Part shown: in pieces, positions 24,256-35,638 of the stretch | Layout: the number at the start of each line of letters is the position of its first letter | Position numbering within the stretch: position 1 is the stretch's first letter | Assembly: GCA_003008705.1 (NCBI GenBank) | Contig: PDUO01000059.1 | Location: 62,001-126,000, forward strand | DNA length: 64,000 bases | DNA from: Pezicula radicicola | Taxonomy: Eukaryota; Ascomycota; Leotiomycetes; Helotiales; Dermateaceae | Direction of reading: 5' to 3' | The notes under the pieces: generated by a model | Told to the model about the DNA's origin: nothing | Databases searched by the model: none | What the model saw: only the letters and a program-made list of their open reading frames with translations | Program-made: the position numbers and the translations under genes

Positions 24256-25400
24256 CTAAGAAGAGAGATCCAAAACAAGACTGAAAGCTACGACTGAACT
24301 TCTCCCAAGTAGGGGAACTGAAGTGGTTGCCCCCCCCTCAATCAACCCCTCCAAGTAAGTGGTAATCAATGGATCGATGCCTGCTTCCAAGGCCTTGTCC
24401 ATCCAGTCTCGAATGCCATGTTCCTCGAATGCACATCCATGTAGCTGTTCGAGATGTTCCCGCATTTCTTCCACAGACACCTTGACGCCACTTGAGTGGT
24501 GTTGGAAATGAATACCAGCAGCCTTTCCGTTCTTCCAGTTGGCTGGGTTCGCGAGGGCAATAGAAGCCGAAGCCACTTCACCCGCCACTTCCTCCACCTT
24601 CTTGAAATCAAAATAGCCCTCCAACCTATCGAACCGTGGCACCGACTTCATCAGCAGAGCATATCGCAGAATGGCGTTCAAGGCGTCTGAATTTGGTGCG
24701 TTATCTCCAACTACCACGCAAGGACGATGCACTTGAATGGGGAGATTGGTATACTTTGACAGAATCTCCAAAAATTGCTCGCTGGCCCATTTCGACGCTG
24801 TGAAACCTTCTGCTCCCGTTGTCGGAGGAGGGAATGAAGCCACAGAGACGGGTGGGAGTGTTGTATCGCCGGATAGCAATGGCACTCGGTTTGACGAAAG
24901 ATAAATGAGAGGGATCGAATGCGGCATTGCCAGCGAGGCCAGGAAATGAGTGGAATGAACGTTTGGTGCTCGAACAGATGAGTAATTGTTGAGGCAATGG
25001 CCACTGGCTCCAGCGTGAACAATGACGTCGATGCAGGACTGCAGTTCAATACATTCTGTCTGGCTGAGACCCAAGGTTGGAGATGAAAGGCTGCCTGTAT
25101 AGCTGATCAATTTATCAGAGTCTGGGAGTTTAGCCTGATCATCGGGGAGGATCGCGATACAATGAATCTTGGCGACAGTGCTATCTTGAAGCAGAGCCCG
25201 TACGATAGCACTCCCCAGGAAACTTGTTGCCCCAGTGAACAACACTTCTATGCCATCTTGTTTACTTGTTCTCTTGGCTTCTGAGATCTGTTGTGCTGCT
25301 GAGATTATCGATTCGGGAACTGCTGTTTCTAGAGCCCAGTCGATTTTCTCGTCGTCTGGTACCTGGCCTTCTCGCTGGGAGTCGACACGTGCTGCCATCT
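24256..25400 (-). other. terminal reductase-like (R or Dieckmann) domain of the PKS-NRPS
   Basis: An open frame of 380 codons. The NAD(P) motif is TGATSFLGSAIVRALL, and the serine lies in LIYLSSNRVPLL. At the place of the catalytic Tyr of YxxxK the sequence is GFTASKWASE, so Phe replaces Tyr while Lys is kept. In related PKS-NRPSs loss of this Tyr goes with Dieckmann cyclisation to tetramic acids rather than reduction. The frame is intact to its stop. Confidence 0.78.
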
Positions 25401-26389
25401 GCTTACCAACTATAGTATAGTTCCCGAGTTGAGATTGCTACGCCCATTGCCTCTTTGATGGAATGTTGTAACTTAACCAACTGTAGGGAGTTTCCTCCTT
25501 CAAGGAAAAAGTCTGAATTAGGCGTGCTTCCATGCCAGGGCTTTCTCTAGAGATCCCACACCGTAACGAAACCATGTAAGATACTCTGATGGTGTAGCAA
25601 TGGTGAGCGTGATGCGGTGCTGGAGCATCAGCGAAGTGATTTCGACTGGATCTCGTCGTGCCTCTTGCTGTACGATCACCAGAGTCCCTCCATTGGCAAT
25701 GGCACAGAAAGTTTGTATCAAGGACATGTCAAAGCCCAAGGAACTTGTTGAAAGACGGACTCAGAACCCTCAGCCAAACCCAACGCTTGTGTTTTGAGGG
25801 CGAGATGATTCACGAAATTGGCCTGGGATAAAAGAACTCCTTTTGGCTTGCCTGTTGAACCACTGGTGTAAAGCAGTACTGCTGGGGAGTCTGCTTGTGC
25901 TGAGCAGATGACTGGCTGATGGTAGTCCTTGGTCTTATCTACGCTCACATTGGGCAAGTTGTACTTGCAGGCAAGGCTGTCTGCTGACCCCTCTGTGGTC
26001 GCATGATAGAGAAGTAGCTTTGGCTGGCAACTCTCCACGATGATCTCATGTTTTGAAGATGGAAGACTCACATCCAAGGGCACATATATGCCACCGATGT
26101 GGAGAACAGCTAGTAGAGATGCAGTGAAATCTGCTGACGGCTCACACAACACTGCAATACGGGATCCGGAGCTACATCCAGAATCCAGAAGTGCGGCTGC
26201 GATAGCATTGGTTCGAGAGTCTAGTTTAGCGTATGTCAAGGTATGAGTCTTATCCTTGATAGCCGGTTTCTCTGCATGGGCTCGACACATTCTCTGGACC
26301 CTCTCAGACAGTGTAGGAGGCCAATCGAAATTTACTTGTGGACCTCGCCCAAGGTTCAAAGCCTTGGACATATCCGTTGGGTTGTTTAT
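25400..26389 (-). other. truncated adenylation domain joined to a T domain
   Basis: The A domain runs from FDWPPTLSERVQRMC through the phosphate-loop motif YTSGSTGKPKGV. After a 1-bp frameshift it resumes at SLGFDMSLIQTFCAIANGG and IATPSEYLTWF. After [10 protein letters not shown] it joins, in another frame, the carrier motif [16 protein letters not shown]. Core motifs A5-A10, including most specificity residues and the Lys of A10, are gone. A further frame change before the R domain occurs near 25425. Confidence 0.83.
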
Positions 26390-26392
26390 TTA

Positions 26393-28345
26393 ACAGTCCT
26401 GAAGAGGGCAATTGGGGTTTGTGGCAAAGGTGTTCAACAGACGGATGTAAGTGTCTAGGATGGTCTGAGAGGCGTTAAAGTCGTATAGAGACTCCCGGAA
26501 AGTCATCTCAACCATAGAAGCTCCTGAGAGCACTTCGACAATGCCAAAACGGATGTTGTATGGATTTTTAGCGTCTTGTACATCGTTCATTGTCATCCAA
26601 TTGTCTCCTAGAGGGACTTTTCCAACCGCACCGAGACGGTAGTTTACGGCGACTTGGAAGAGTGGCGTATAGGAGGATAATCGAGGTATCTTTAGAGTAT
26701 CCAGAATCATGTCGAAGGGGACCGCCGAGTTTTCCAAAGCGGCGAAGACCTTGCGTGAAGTACTCTGGGCCACCTGCGAAAACCTGATATCCTTTGAGAC
26801 TTGGAAGCGAACAAGCAACAGGTTCATGAAGAATCCAATCGTCTCTACGAAGTCGTCATCCAGGCGGTTGGCGTCGGCTACACCAATACAGAGGTCTTCG
26901 ATGCCGAGAGACCGTGATAACAGAACTTGTATTATGGCGAGATGGAAATGGAACGTTGTGATACAAAGTGTCTGGCATGTCTTTTTGATTACCAATGCCA
27001 AACTTGGTTCAATCTCTCGGTATCCGAAGTATGTTTTGACATTTTGCACCCTCGGTCGAGCTCTGGTGCGGGCCATTGGAAGCAACGGAAGCACCTGAGG
27101 TATGGAAGCAAACTCTCTCTGCCAGTACTTGAGTTGACTCTGGAGCAGTCCTGATTCCTCTCCACGTAGTTGCTTGAGCGTATAGTCAAGGTAGGTTCCG
27201 CTCTGGTGCCTGAGGGGTCGCATCTTGTACGCGGCGTTTAAATCTTCAAGAAAGACACGCCAACCCATGGCGTCCATGATAATATGATGGTAAGCGAAAA
27301 TGATGTTATGCGCTTGTGAACTCCTTGATAAAACAGTAACTCCTAATGTTTCTCCATTTTCGATGTCCCAGTTCTTCGTTTTGGAGAGGGCTAACTCGGT
27401 GGCTATATCATCGTCAGTGGCTTCTTCGATGTGCTTGAAGCGGTAGACTGGCGACGGAAGGATGCCCTGCATTGGATGGTTGTCTTCAGGGCGGGCATAG
27501 AAGCAGCTACGAAGGGATTCATGATGTTGCATCGTCACCGTGAGCGCATTCCTCAGTCGCCAGATATCGAGGCTCCCCTCCATCTCGAAGGAAAACATTA
27601 AGTTGTAAGTGGTAGGGTCTTTGAGATACTTTGAGAGAATCCAGATGCGAGATTGGGCTCCTGACATTCTTTCTTCTCGGATAACATCCCTACTCAACCC
27701 ATCAGTGACACTCTCGACATCGGAATCACTGGAGAGTTCTGAATTCGCACCCTCTTGCGCTTTCTCATCAGCTTCAAGCTTGATGTTTGCTTCGACAATC
27801 GCAGTAGAGTCTTCAGTACTCAAAGTAGTGTTCTCAGAGTATCCTGCGGTGGAGCTGCTTTTGCTGGAGTCTCGTAACCCCGAACTAGAATAGGTAGAGT
27901 CTGTAGTCGACTCAGGTTCAGGTTGGACCTTTTGCGCCTTATCCAGCTTCTTAGAAAGTACCTGCTTGGCTGCATTGATGCAGATCTGGGCAACTGAGTC
28001 TCCACCCAAAATCTTGAGCACTGGAACATCTGTGCCCAATTCTTTCAGGAACCAGGTTCGGATTTCTACAGCGACCAGAGAGTCGATGCCCAAGTCGATC
28101 AGAGACAGCTGGATTTCGACACTGCCAGCAGGAAGCTGCATAATTGACTCCAACTTGACACAGCAAGCGTCTTGAACAATCTTAATTGCTTGTTCTTCCG
28201 TGTCGTCTTCCTCAATTAGTTGCTTGACATTACCTTGGTTGGATCTGGCTAGCCGCTGCTCTTTCTGAACGATTGTCGGTGGCACTAGATGCGAGAAACG
28301 AGGGTCAGTCAGCCACGCCGGTCGCTCCTCAATATCTAGTTGCTT
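26393..28345 (-). other. ACP and condensation domain of the PKS-NRPS
   Basis: ACP phosphopantetheine site LGIDSLVAVEIR is intact. A Ser/Thr/Glu-rich linker of roughly 90 residues follows. The condensation domain has AYHHIIMDAMGWRVF, a variant of the HHxxxDG core in which the residue after Asp is Ala. It ends CPLQDC, followed by the TAA at 26390-26392. Confidence 0.85.
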
Positions 28346-28348
28346 CTA

Positions 28349-30638
28349 AATTGGGTCGATTCCCATGACGATCTCGCAGGAGCGACCACTATCCGGTTTA
28401 CCTGCTAGAATGGCCTCCGCAAAAGCAAGATGGACATCACTCTCCGAGACGAATGTGATCTGCAGACTCTTGAAAGCGGCTTTCACACTCCGAGCTTGTC
28501 GAGTAACATACCCTGTATCTGTCACGACTCCGATATGGATCACAGAGGCTACCACTCCCCGTTGTCGCCGTTGTTTAGCTAAGCCGAGCATGAATTCGTT
28601 GGCCGCATGGTAGTTGGACTGGCCCGGATTACCAATAACGCTAGCTCCAGACGAAAGAAGAATGAAAAAGTCCAATGGTGTACCTGCTAGAACATCATTC
28701 AAGTGTTGAGAACCATCAACCTTCGGATTCAAAGCAGCATTCACGCTGTCTGCATCCATGTCCACGAATAGTCTATCTTTCAAAACCATAGCTGCGTTGC
28801 ACACACCTGCAATCGGTGGCAGCGTCTTTTGAATGACACCAACCACCGACTCAACAGATGCCTTATTGGCAACGTCCATTGCGTGGATATGGATCTCAGC
28901 TCCTTGTAGGCGAGCACGTTGAAGCCACTCCGACTGGATGTTAGGATTACGGCTGGTGATGACAAGACGCTTTGCTCCTTGGCGCAAAGCCCATTCGCAG
29001 ATGGATAAGCCGAGACCTAGACCAAAGTCTCGATGTTAGCACTGCATAGAAGATAAAAGAGCTAGAATTTATTGTAGGAGATTGTCGTGTGAACTTGACG
29101 CATCGATCTTTCAGACGTCTCAAGTTATTTAAAGCAATCAACTTTTGATAGCTCCAATAGAATGAGCTCTGGAGGCTGCTCGTGGCAGATAAAGAATAAG
29201 CAATATAAGGAATATACTGACCGCCTGCCATGCCAACCATCAAGTATGTTTTCTTTGGGTCAAATAACACTGCGCGATCAGGAGGTTGTATGGTCAGGGT
29301 GAGGGGACTTGCAGTTTCCCAAGACGTGATGTGGATGCGGCCCAAAATCGATACATCAGCCCCTGATAGGTCCTGAATATTTATCATATCATAGGATGGT
29401 GACAATGTGAACTTTGTATCGGCCGGTGATAGTTTATCTTGAATAGCTGCGTAAGAAGCCGTAAGAGATTTCTTGATGGAGAGAGAAACTAAGCCTTGTT
29501 GAAGGAACTCGCTGTCCGTCAGTCGAATCTTGCAACCCGCTGGAAGACCGAGTCGAGGCGATATTGCATGCGAGTTTGACGGGGACGAACAGTCTACGTA
29601 AACGACAAGGGTTTGAGGAATCAGCCGTTGAATAGCCCTGACTGAACTTCGAGGGTGGATTTTGATCCATTCGGAAGGGGTTGAAGTGCGAGAAGAAGCA
29701 AACAGAACTTCCTTTCCTTGACGTTCGAATTCGGCAGAGAGGATTGAAACCATGCTCTCTGCTGGCTCGTAGAATAAGACTGATTCTCCGCTAGAAACGG
29801 AGTTGCAGACTACCTGAGCAAGGAGTTGTGTGGCTACGGCCTGAAGTGTGGTTGGATTGCAATCTCTCTCGTCGATTGCAGTGAGTTTTTCTTGAGGTAC
29901 TTCAAGAATAGATGCATTCGACTCCGAGAAGGCCAGGACATGGGTACCTAAGCTTGCAGCATAGCCAACAGAGAGATAGCAGCCGTTGAATTCCTCGCCG
30001 GGAATGAGAAGAGAGTAGTTGACCTTTACGTAGGCATTCTCCTTGTCCATTGAGTGTCTCATGGGCTGTCCTTCGGTCAAGACCAACTTATCTTGTTGGA
30101 TAGTAACGCGAACGGCGATATCTGCACCATATACAGACTTGGTGACGCTACGATAGAGAGCATTGTATCGATCATTCATCTCCGGGTTAGGAATCACCCG
30201 TGGGATAAGCGTATAACCATCCTCCATGACTACCTCGTGTTCCTGGGTCCGAAGCAGCTTGTCTTGGTCGTACTTATAGAACGAGAAGATCTTGAGTCGT
30301 AAAAAGGCCTCGAGGACTATTCGAGCCGTTGCTGGTGGAGCCTCATTCGAATCCAGGTCCAGCACTTGGACATTGGCTTATGGTAGCTCTTGGAAGAGTA
30401 CTCTTGAGATGCCCAATATCATGTTTAAACGAGGACTGCCAGACCTGCGGTTTTTGGCCAACCAAAGGATATTTTTCACACACAAGAAAACATTTTACAG
30501 AGCTTTGAGTTTCTTGTCCGTGATAGGTGCTGAGAAAATGGGACTGTCTAGTTCTTGCAGACACACTACGTCTGTTCCAAATGGGAGCCGGGAGAAGTTA
30601 ACAGCCTCAATATCAGTTACCATCGTGATGTAGGGTCT
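28349..30638 (-). other. inactive-ER and ketoreductase block of the PKS-NRPS
   Basis: From 30638 the frame continues through two stops into LDLDSNEAPPATARIVLEAF and an ER-like region without a recognisable NADPH motif, as in PKS-NRPSs that use a separate enoyl reductase. The KR begins KKTYLMVGMAGG. The 205-bp intron 29221-29017 (GTCAGT, branch TGCTAAC, CTAG) interrupts the glycine-rich loop; splicing gives MAGGLGLSICEWALRQGA. Catalytic residues appear in LLSSGASVIGNPGQSNYHAAN (Ser, then Tyr and Asn of YxxxN). Confidence 0.82.
29017..29221 (-). other. predicted intron in the KR region of the PKS-NRPS
   Basis: 205 bp, donor GTCAGT, branch-like TGCTAAC 18-20 nt before the acceptor CTAG. Removal joins GG of the Rossmann loop to LGLSICEW in frame. 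Confidence 0.75.
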
Positions 30639-31420
30639 CTATGAAGAGGGAATCATCCTCTTGATTACACCGGCGATCTTGGAGACAGCCAAGGTCTTTC
30701 CGCCGATGATCAGTAGGGACTCGCCTTGGGGAAGATCATTTAGAACTCCCAGAGGGTCTCGCAATTGCATCAAAGTGTCATCCACAGCCTGACTGACCAT
30801 GGAGGAGAAAGAGTGCTTGTCATAGTCTGGGCAGTCATGGTATGCCATATCGACACCGGAGAATCCTGCCTCCTGCATCCAACTGTCCCATTCCTCTGTG
30901 GTCACACCAGGATATAATTTTCGCCCATCTGGTGCTCCCAAGTACCATCCAGGCATGCCACCCATGAAGAAGGGTGTGCGCAGGATTTCAATACCGGTAG
31001 TCTCTACGAGGAGCAAGAAACCACCTGGTTTAAGCAGAGAACGAGCATTCTTCAAGGATGTAGTGATATTCGATGTGGCGTGCAACACGTTAGCAGCAAT
31101 GACGACATCGTAAGCATGCTCCTGGAAGTCTTGGGATTTCACATCCTTTTCGATGTCGAGAGCCTTGAAGATCATCTTGTCGCTGAACTCCGCGAATCTA
31201 TCAGCTGCGGGTTCAAAGAAACCGGTTGAGATATCTGTGTAGGTATAAGTTCCAAAGTCTTTACCTACTGTCTCGAATATCGTCCAGCTCCAATCTCCAA
31301 CATATTTGCACGGGGAAACTTGTGCGAAATCTGGCGGACGACCGAGACAACGGCTTCTGTAATGACGAGGAAACCACAACCGCCCATATAGACACGTCCA
31401 AGAACATTTTGCGATCTTGG
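30639..31420 (-). other. C-methyltransferase remnant of the PKS-NRPS
   Basis: After DRKMFLDVSIWA the frame changes. A second frame reads VVSVVRQISHKFP and MLEIGAG, the start of SAM motif I, then breaks. A third frame resumes at IFETVGKDFGTYTYTDIS and runs through ANVLHATSNITTSLKNA, LLKPGGFLLLVE and GWYLGAPDGR to a TAG stop. Motif I (normally LEIGAGTGG) is truncated. The roughly 200-residue stretch usual between DH and motif I is almost absent, so the domain cannot bind SAM normally. Confidence 0.8.
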
Positions 31421-34400
31421 GCTTCGGTGGCTTCAGCGACAGGTTTCATGGAAAGAGTCTCGACTTGCAGAATCGCCTGCCCTGTGGAGCCATTGTAAAT
31501 ATGCAAATCACCTCCAAGAGAAGGCCCTCTTCGCTGGGTAACGAAGGACTCAAAGCTCAACTTGACATCGCCAGCTTCGTTCGCCCATTGCACGTTGGGG
31601 TCGAGGGTTGCCCGTTTTATGTGAACAGGAAGCAGTGTTGTCGGCAGGTTTCCAGTACTGGGATCCGCACGAGCAACAGTTAGAGTTTGAAAACACACAT
31701 CAATTAGCGCAGGATGGGCGATATAATTGTCGGTGATTTCATCCGCTGTCCAGGTTGCTGTGGCAGAAGCATAATCCAAAGTGCGTTCAGGCTCGTGTAG
31801 TCGTCGGAACATTCCTGAATATTTCATTCCGACATCGTCTAGCACAGAGTATACGTCGTCGACGTCTACATGGAGAAGTTCACGGGTTAAAGGGCCCCGT
31901 TGAGGAAGCTCATCCCCTGAAGCAGTCCCAAGATGAACCAAAAGTCGGCCGTTGCAAGTGTGAACCATTGACCCGACGCGTTCATCAGGACAATAGTAGT
32001 ACGAGAAAATAGCCTCGAGGACCTTAGGATCACTAGACTCCAGCAGATGTGTTGTGAATATAGTTTCGGTGCCTTCCCTAGTTGGAGGAACAACCAATGG
32101 GCGGCGAATATCCACATCTTGCACTTCCAAAAGCCGGATAGGCTTTCCTGCTGCGAGATGCTTCCCAGCTTCAAAAGCCAATGCCACATATGATGCACCA
32201 GGTAGTAATGCTTCTCCCAGAATGTGATGTCCGCGCACCCAAGGCAACTCGCTGAGCTTGAGGATATTGCGCCAGCGCATTTCACGTTCGTTATCGTCAG
32301 GTACACGACGACCAAGAAGTTCATGACTGCGATCAGCACCCTTGCGGAATTTACTGGAGATCCGTGATTCGCGCCAATATACCTTATCATGGTCCCAGGA
32401 ATACGACGGAAGATCCTTAAGAACCCTTGGTGTAGGAGGGCTGTCCTCAAAGAAAGCCTTACGGTATCCTTCAAAGTCTACAAACGAGGGACCGAGGTGT
32501 GTCCAGCAGAAACCCAAGGCTCCTGAGAATGCTTGAACATCGCTGCCACCACGCTTTAAGACACCAGTGTAGAATGGAGCTGTGCCAAAAGTTGACGACA
32601 AAGTTTGCTCTGTAGGTCCTTTCAGGGCTGGATGGGGGCCCACCTCTACTGCGAGATCAAAGGGCCCACCATGCCAGATGGAAGACTTAATGATCTGGAA
32701 GAAGAGAACCGTGTTCACCATGTTCTTCACCCAGTAAGAACCCTTTAGGGATTGAAGATCGCCCTGAAGCAATTCCGTGTCCCCGCGAACACTAAAGTTC
32801 CAAATGCAACCATTGCTAGGCTGACGAACCTCAATGTCACAAGCTGGGATAGATTTGAGGTAGGCATCTGCGCAGCGTTCCATGTGATGAGAGTGATATG
32901 CCGTGTCGACTTTCAATAGGCGAGCAAAGGTATTTGCCAGGTCAAAGTATTCTTTTGCTCGATTGATAACATCTGCATCTCCTGACAAAGTAACGCTCTG
33001 AGGGCCGTTACTGGCAGCTACGCCAATTCGTCCTTGATATTCGGGCTGAAGGCAAAACTCTTCGGCCTTTTCAAGCGTGATTCCCACTGCAAGCATAGCA
33101 CCGGACTCACCCTGCGCACCACTTGCAAGGTGGGCATGCTTTCCACGATAATATGCAATCTGCATGGCCCCCGGAAGAGTGATAATGCCACAGGCGTACA
33201 CGGCGGCAATCTCACCGGAAGAATGGCCAACTACAGCTGCAAAACGGACCCCGGAAGCGTAAAGCAAGTCCATAAGAGCGACCTGGATAGCTGTGCAAAG
33301 TGGCTGCGAGATGGAGGCCTCAGACATGCGTGAAACTGAACCATCAGCCTTTAGCTCCTCGATCAACGACCACTCCGGGCCATCAGGTAGTGCCTTCAAT
33401 ACCGCATCACATTGTTCAATGGATTTGCGGAACAATGGCGATGTTTCCAACAGACCACGTCCCATTGAAGGCCATTGAGCACCTTGACCAGTGAAGACAC
33501 CAAGGATGCCAGGAACCTCGGTGGCATTGATAAATTGGTAACGAGTACCAATCTCTTCGGTCTTGGACACGTTCTCATTATCCGCAACGAACTTTTCCAT
33601 GCTTTCAATAAGTCCTTGGCGAGTGTCTGCAGTGAAATAAGTCTTAGCACGGTGTGCCGAGCGCCTGTTCTGCAGCACCCATGTGAGGTCGTGGATATTG
33701 AGGGAGGGTTTCTCAACCAAATGTTGTAGGAAAGCCTTCACATTTCCAAGCAGAGACGACCCTGAATGTGCCGAGAAGATCAGTGGGCCAATGAGTCCCT
33801 TCTCGTGATTGCTTTTGACCTCTTCGGCAACTTCAAGGTCAGTAGGACCGTAACTTTCAATGATGGCATGAACGTTAGTTCCTCCAAAACCGAAACTATT
33901 CACGCTGGCACGAAGAGGAGCTCCAGGTTGTAGTTTTGGCCATGGCAGTGGGGAGATGGGAATCTGCAATTTACCATAGAACGGCTCAATTGCTGGGTTG
34001 AGCTCGTTGAATAGCATATTTGGCGGGATTGTGCGGTGGTTGATGGCTAGGAGGACTTTCATCAATCCTGCTAAACCCGCACAACCTTCGAGATGACCAA
34101 CAACCGTTTTGATGGAGCTTACGTACAGTGGGTCGGTCTCTGCTTCAGATTCTGAGCTACCGTCTGAGGACTCAGCATTCGCCAGCAAGGATTCAAAGAT
34201 TGCGCGAGCTTCGACGGGATCTCCAGTAGTTGTTCCCGTACCGTGGCATTCAAAATACTGGCATCGATCTTCGATTGGGTCGAGGCCAGCCCGGCTATAA
34301 GTCTCTCTGATCAGAGCAGCCTGAGCAGCAGCTCGGGGCATAGTAATGCCTTGGCTATGCCCGTCTGAATTGACTCCCGTTCCCCTGATAATACCTTCGA

Positions 34401-35199
34401 TGTGATCATTGTCACGCAGGGCATGACTTAACGGCTTCAGGAATAGAGCAGCAACTCCCTCACCGCGTGCGTATCCGTTTGCGTTCTTATCCCACATTCG
34501 AGATTGGGAATCTGGCGACAGCATGTGCAGCTTAGCCTCCATGATATACATAGCCGGATCAAAGATTAAGTTGACACCACCCACAATGGCAGCCGTACTA
34601 TCTCCAGCCTGGATACTCTGTATCGCCTGATGCACAGCGACCAAAGAGCTTGAGCATGCTGTATCGATAGTGACAGAAGGACCTTGGAGGTCGAAGATGT
34701 AGGATACACGGTTGGACAGTATACTACGACCGGTTCCAGTAGCGCAATACTGTTGGGCTGTATCGATATCACGTAGTTGGATATCAGCGTAATCTCCCGT
34801 CATCACGCCAACGTGTACAGAGGTCTTGGAACCCTCCATTTGGTCCAGAGTATAACCAGCTGCTTCAAAAGTCTCCAAAACGGTTTCCAAAAGAATGCGT
34901 TGCTGAGGATCCATTCCCTCTGCCTCAAGAGGACTAATGCCGAAGAAAGCAGGATCGAAAACTCGGCTATCTTCAGAAAGCAAGTAAGTCTTGTTTTTCA
35001 CGTTGGTGGCGCCGTGAACTTCGCCATTGGAGTTGTAGAAGCGTGCTAGATTGAGATGTTCGGGATCAAAGTCCTTGAGAACATCTCGAGGCTGGTGTAG
35101 AAGTTCCCATAGTTTGGATGGCGAGGTCGATTCGCCAGGGAATCTGCAGGCAGAGCTCACAATGGCAATGGGGTCGTTTTTCAAAGTACTTCCTGCCAT
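31420..35199 (-). other. KS-AT-DH block of the PKS-NRPS (still open)
   Basis: About 1,260 residues without interruption. KS (residues about 10-450) has the active cysteine in DTACSSSLVAV (C182), H319 in ECHGTGTTTGDP and H369 in KTVVGHLEG. AT (about 565-880) has the serine of GHSSGE (S660) and the AYHSHHM motif. DH (about 955-1255) has H991 in HHILGEALLP and D1167 in HPALIDVCFQ. All expected catalytic residues are present, so this part alone could still encode a truncated protein. Confidence 0.9.
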
Positions 35200-35400
35200 G
35201 GTAGAAAGATCGAGCTATCGATGAATGTCTCTTGAAAGAATGAAGAGTAAGGTATGGGGTATATGGGTCTGTCACAGATCAATGGCTCAGATCAAATGAG
35301 AGACACCACGGAGAAACAGTAAGATGTGAGTGCTGTAAGTCTTGTTGAAAAATCGACCTGATTGTTGAGAACTTGGAAGTGGTGCCAGAGTTCAAGCATT

Positions 35401-35427
35401 CTATACTATCTATACTATCTATATTAT
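35401..35427. repeat. 3 x 9-bp tandem repeat
   Basis: Unit CTATACTAT repeated three times, the third copy with one substitution. It lies in the divergent promoter. Confidence 0.8.
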
Positions 35428-35620
35428 GACTCTTCATATAAAGTCGTGATGGTGCTTTGCTACCATTTTTGGCAAGATTTAGGCATCTACTCAGCTCCGA
35501 TCAGGAAGAGGCTGAACTGTGCCTCATCACGAAGTCTCCCATCCTTTCGGTTTTTGGAGTTCCAATCGGCTTCACCACTGTTGGCGATATTTCCGTTGCC
35601 GGAGGAATAATCTCACTAAT

Positions 35621-35638
35621 AAAACGGATATCCGTTTT
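35621..35638. promoter_or_regulatory. palindromic CGG-N4-CCG candidate operator
   Basis: AAAACGGATATCCGTTTT is a perfect 18-bp inverted repeat, about 440 bp upstream of the P450 start and 420 bp upstream of the PKS-NRPS start. Paired CGG/CCG triplets are typical of zinc binuclear cluster sites. Confidence 0.55.

Larger units (their letters stand above)
24256..35199 (-). pseudogene. PKS-NRPS hybrid synthetase, decayed
   Basis: Relic of an iterative highly reducing PKS fused to one NRPS module, the backbone enzyme of the cluster; an intact relative would make a polyketide-amino acid hybrid. Domain order is KS-AT-DH-MT-(inactive ER)-KR-ACP-C-A-T-R. The start at 35199 precedes the KS motif IAIVSSACRFPGE. 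Lesions on the coding strand: loss of sequence and two frame changes in the MT domain (about 31300-31365), in-frame stops at 30639-30641, 30495-30497, 30378-30380, 28346-28348 and 26390-26392, a 1-bp frameshift near 25745, a junction near 25525 where most of the A domain is missing, and a further frameshift near 25425. The coding sense continues in frame on both sides of all five stops, so they are nonsense changes rather than introns. One real-looking intron (29221-29017) lies in the KR. The five stops fit CAA/CAG-to-TAA/TAG change. No full product is possible. Confidence 0.9.

Noticed and set aside
28346..28348. An intron at the KR-ACP junction that would remove the TAG
   Set aside because: The sequence on both sides (VMGIDPI and KQLDIEERPAWLTDPRFS) is in the same frame and typical of the synthase, and no donor/acceptor pair removes only the stop.
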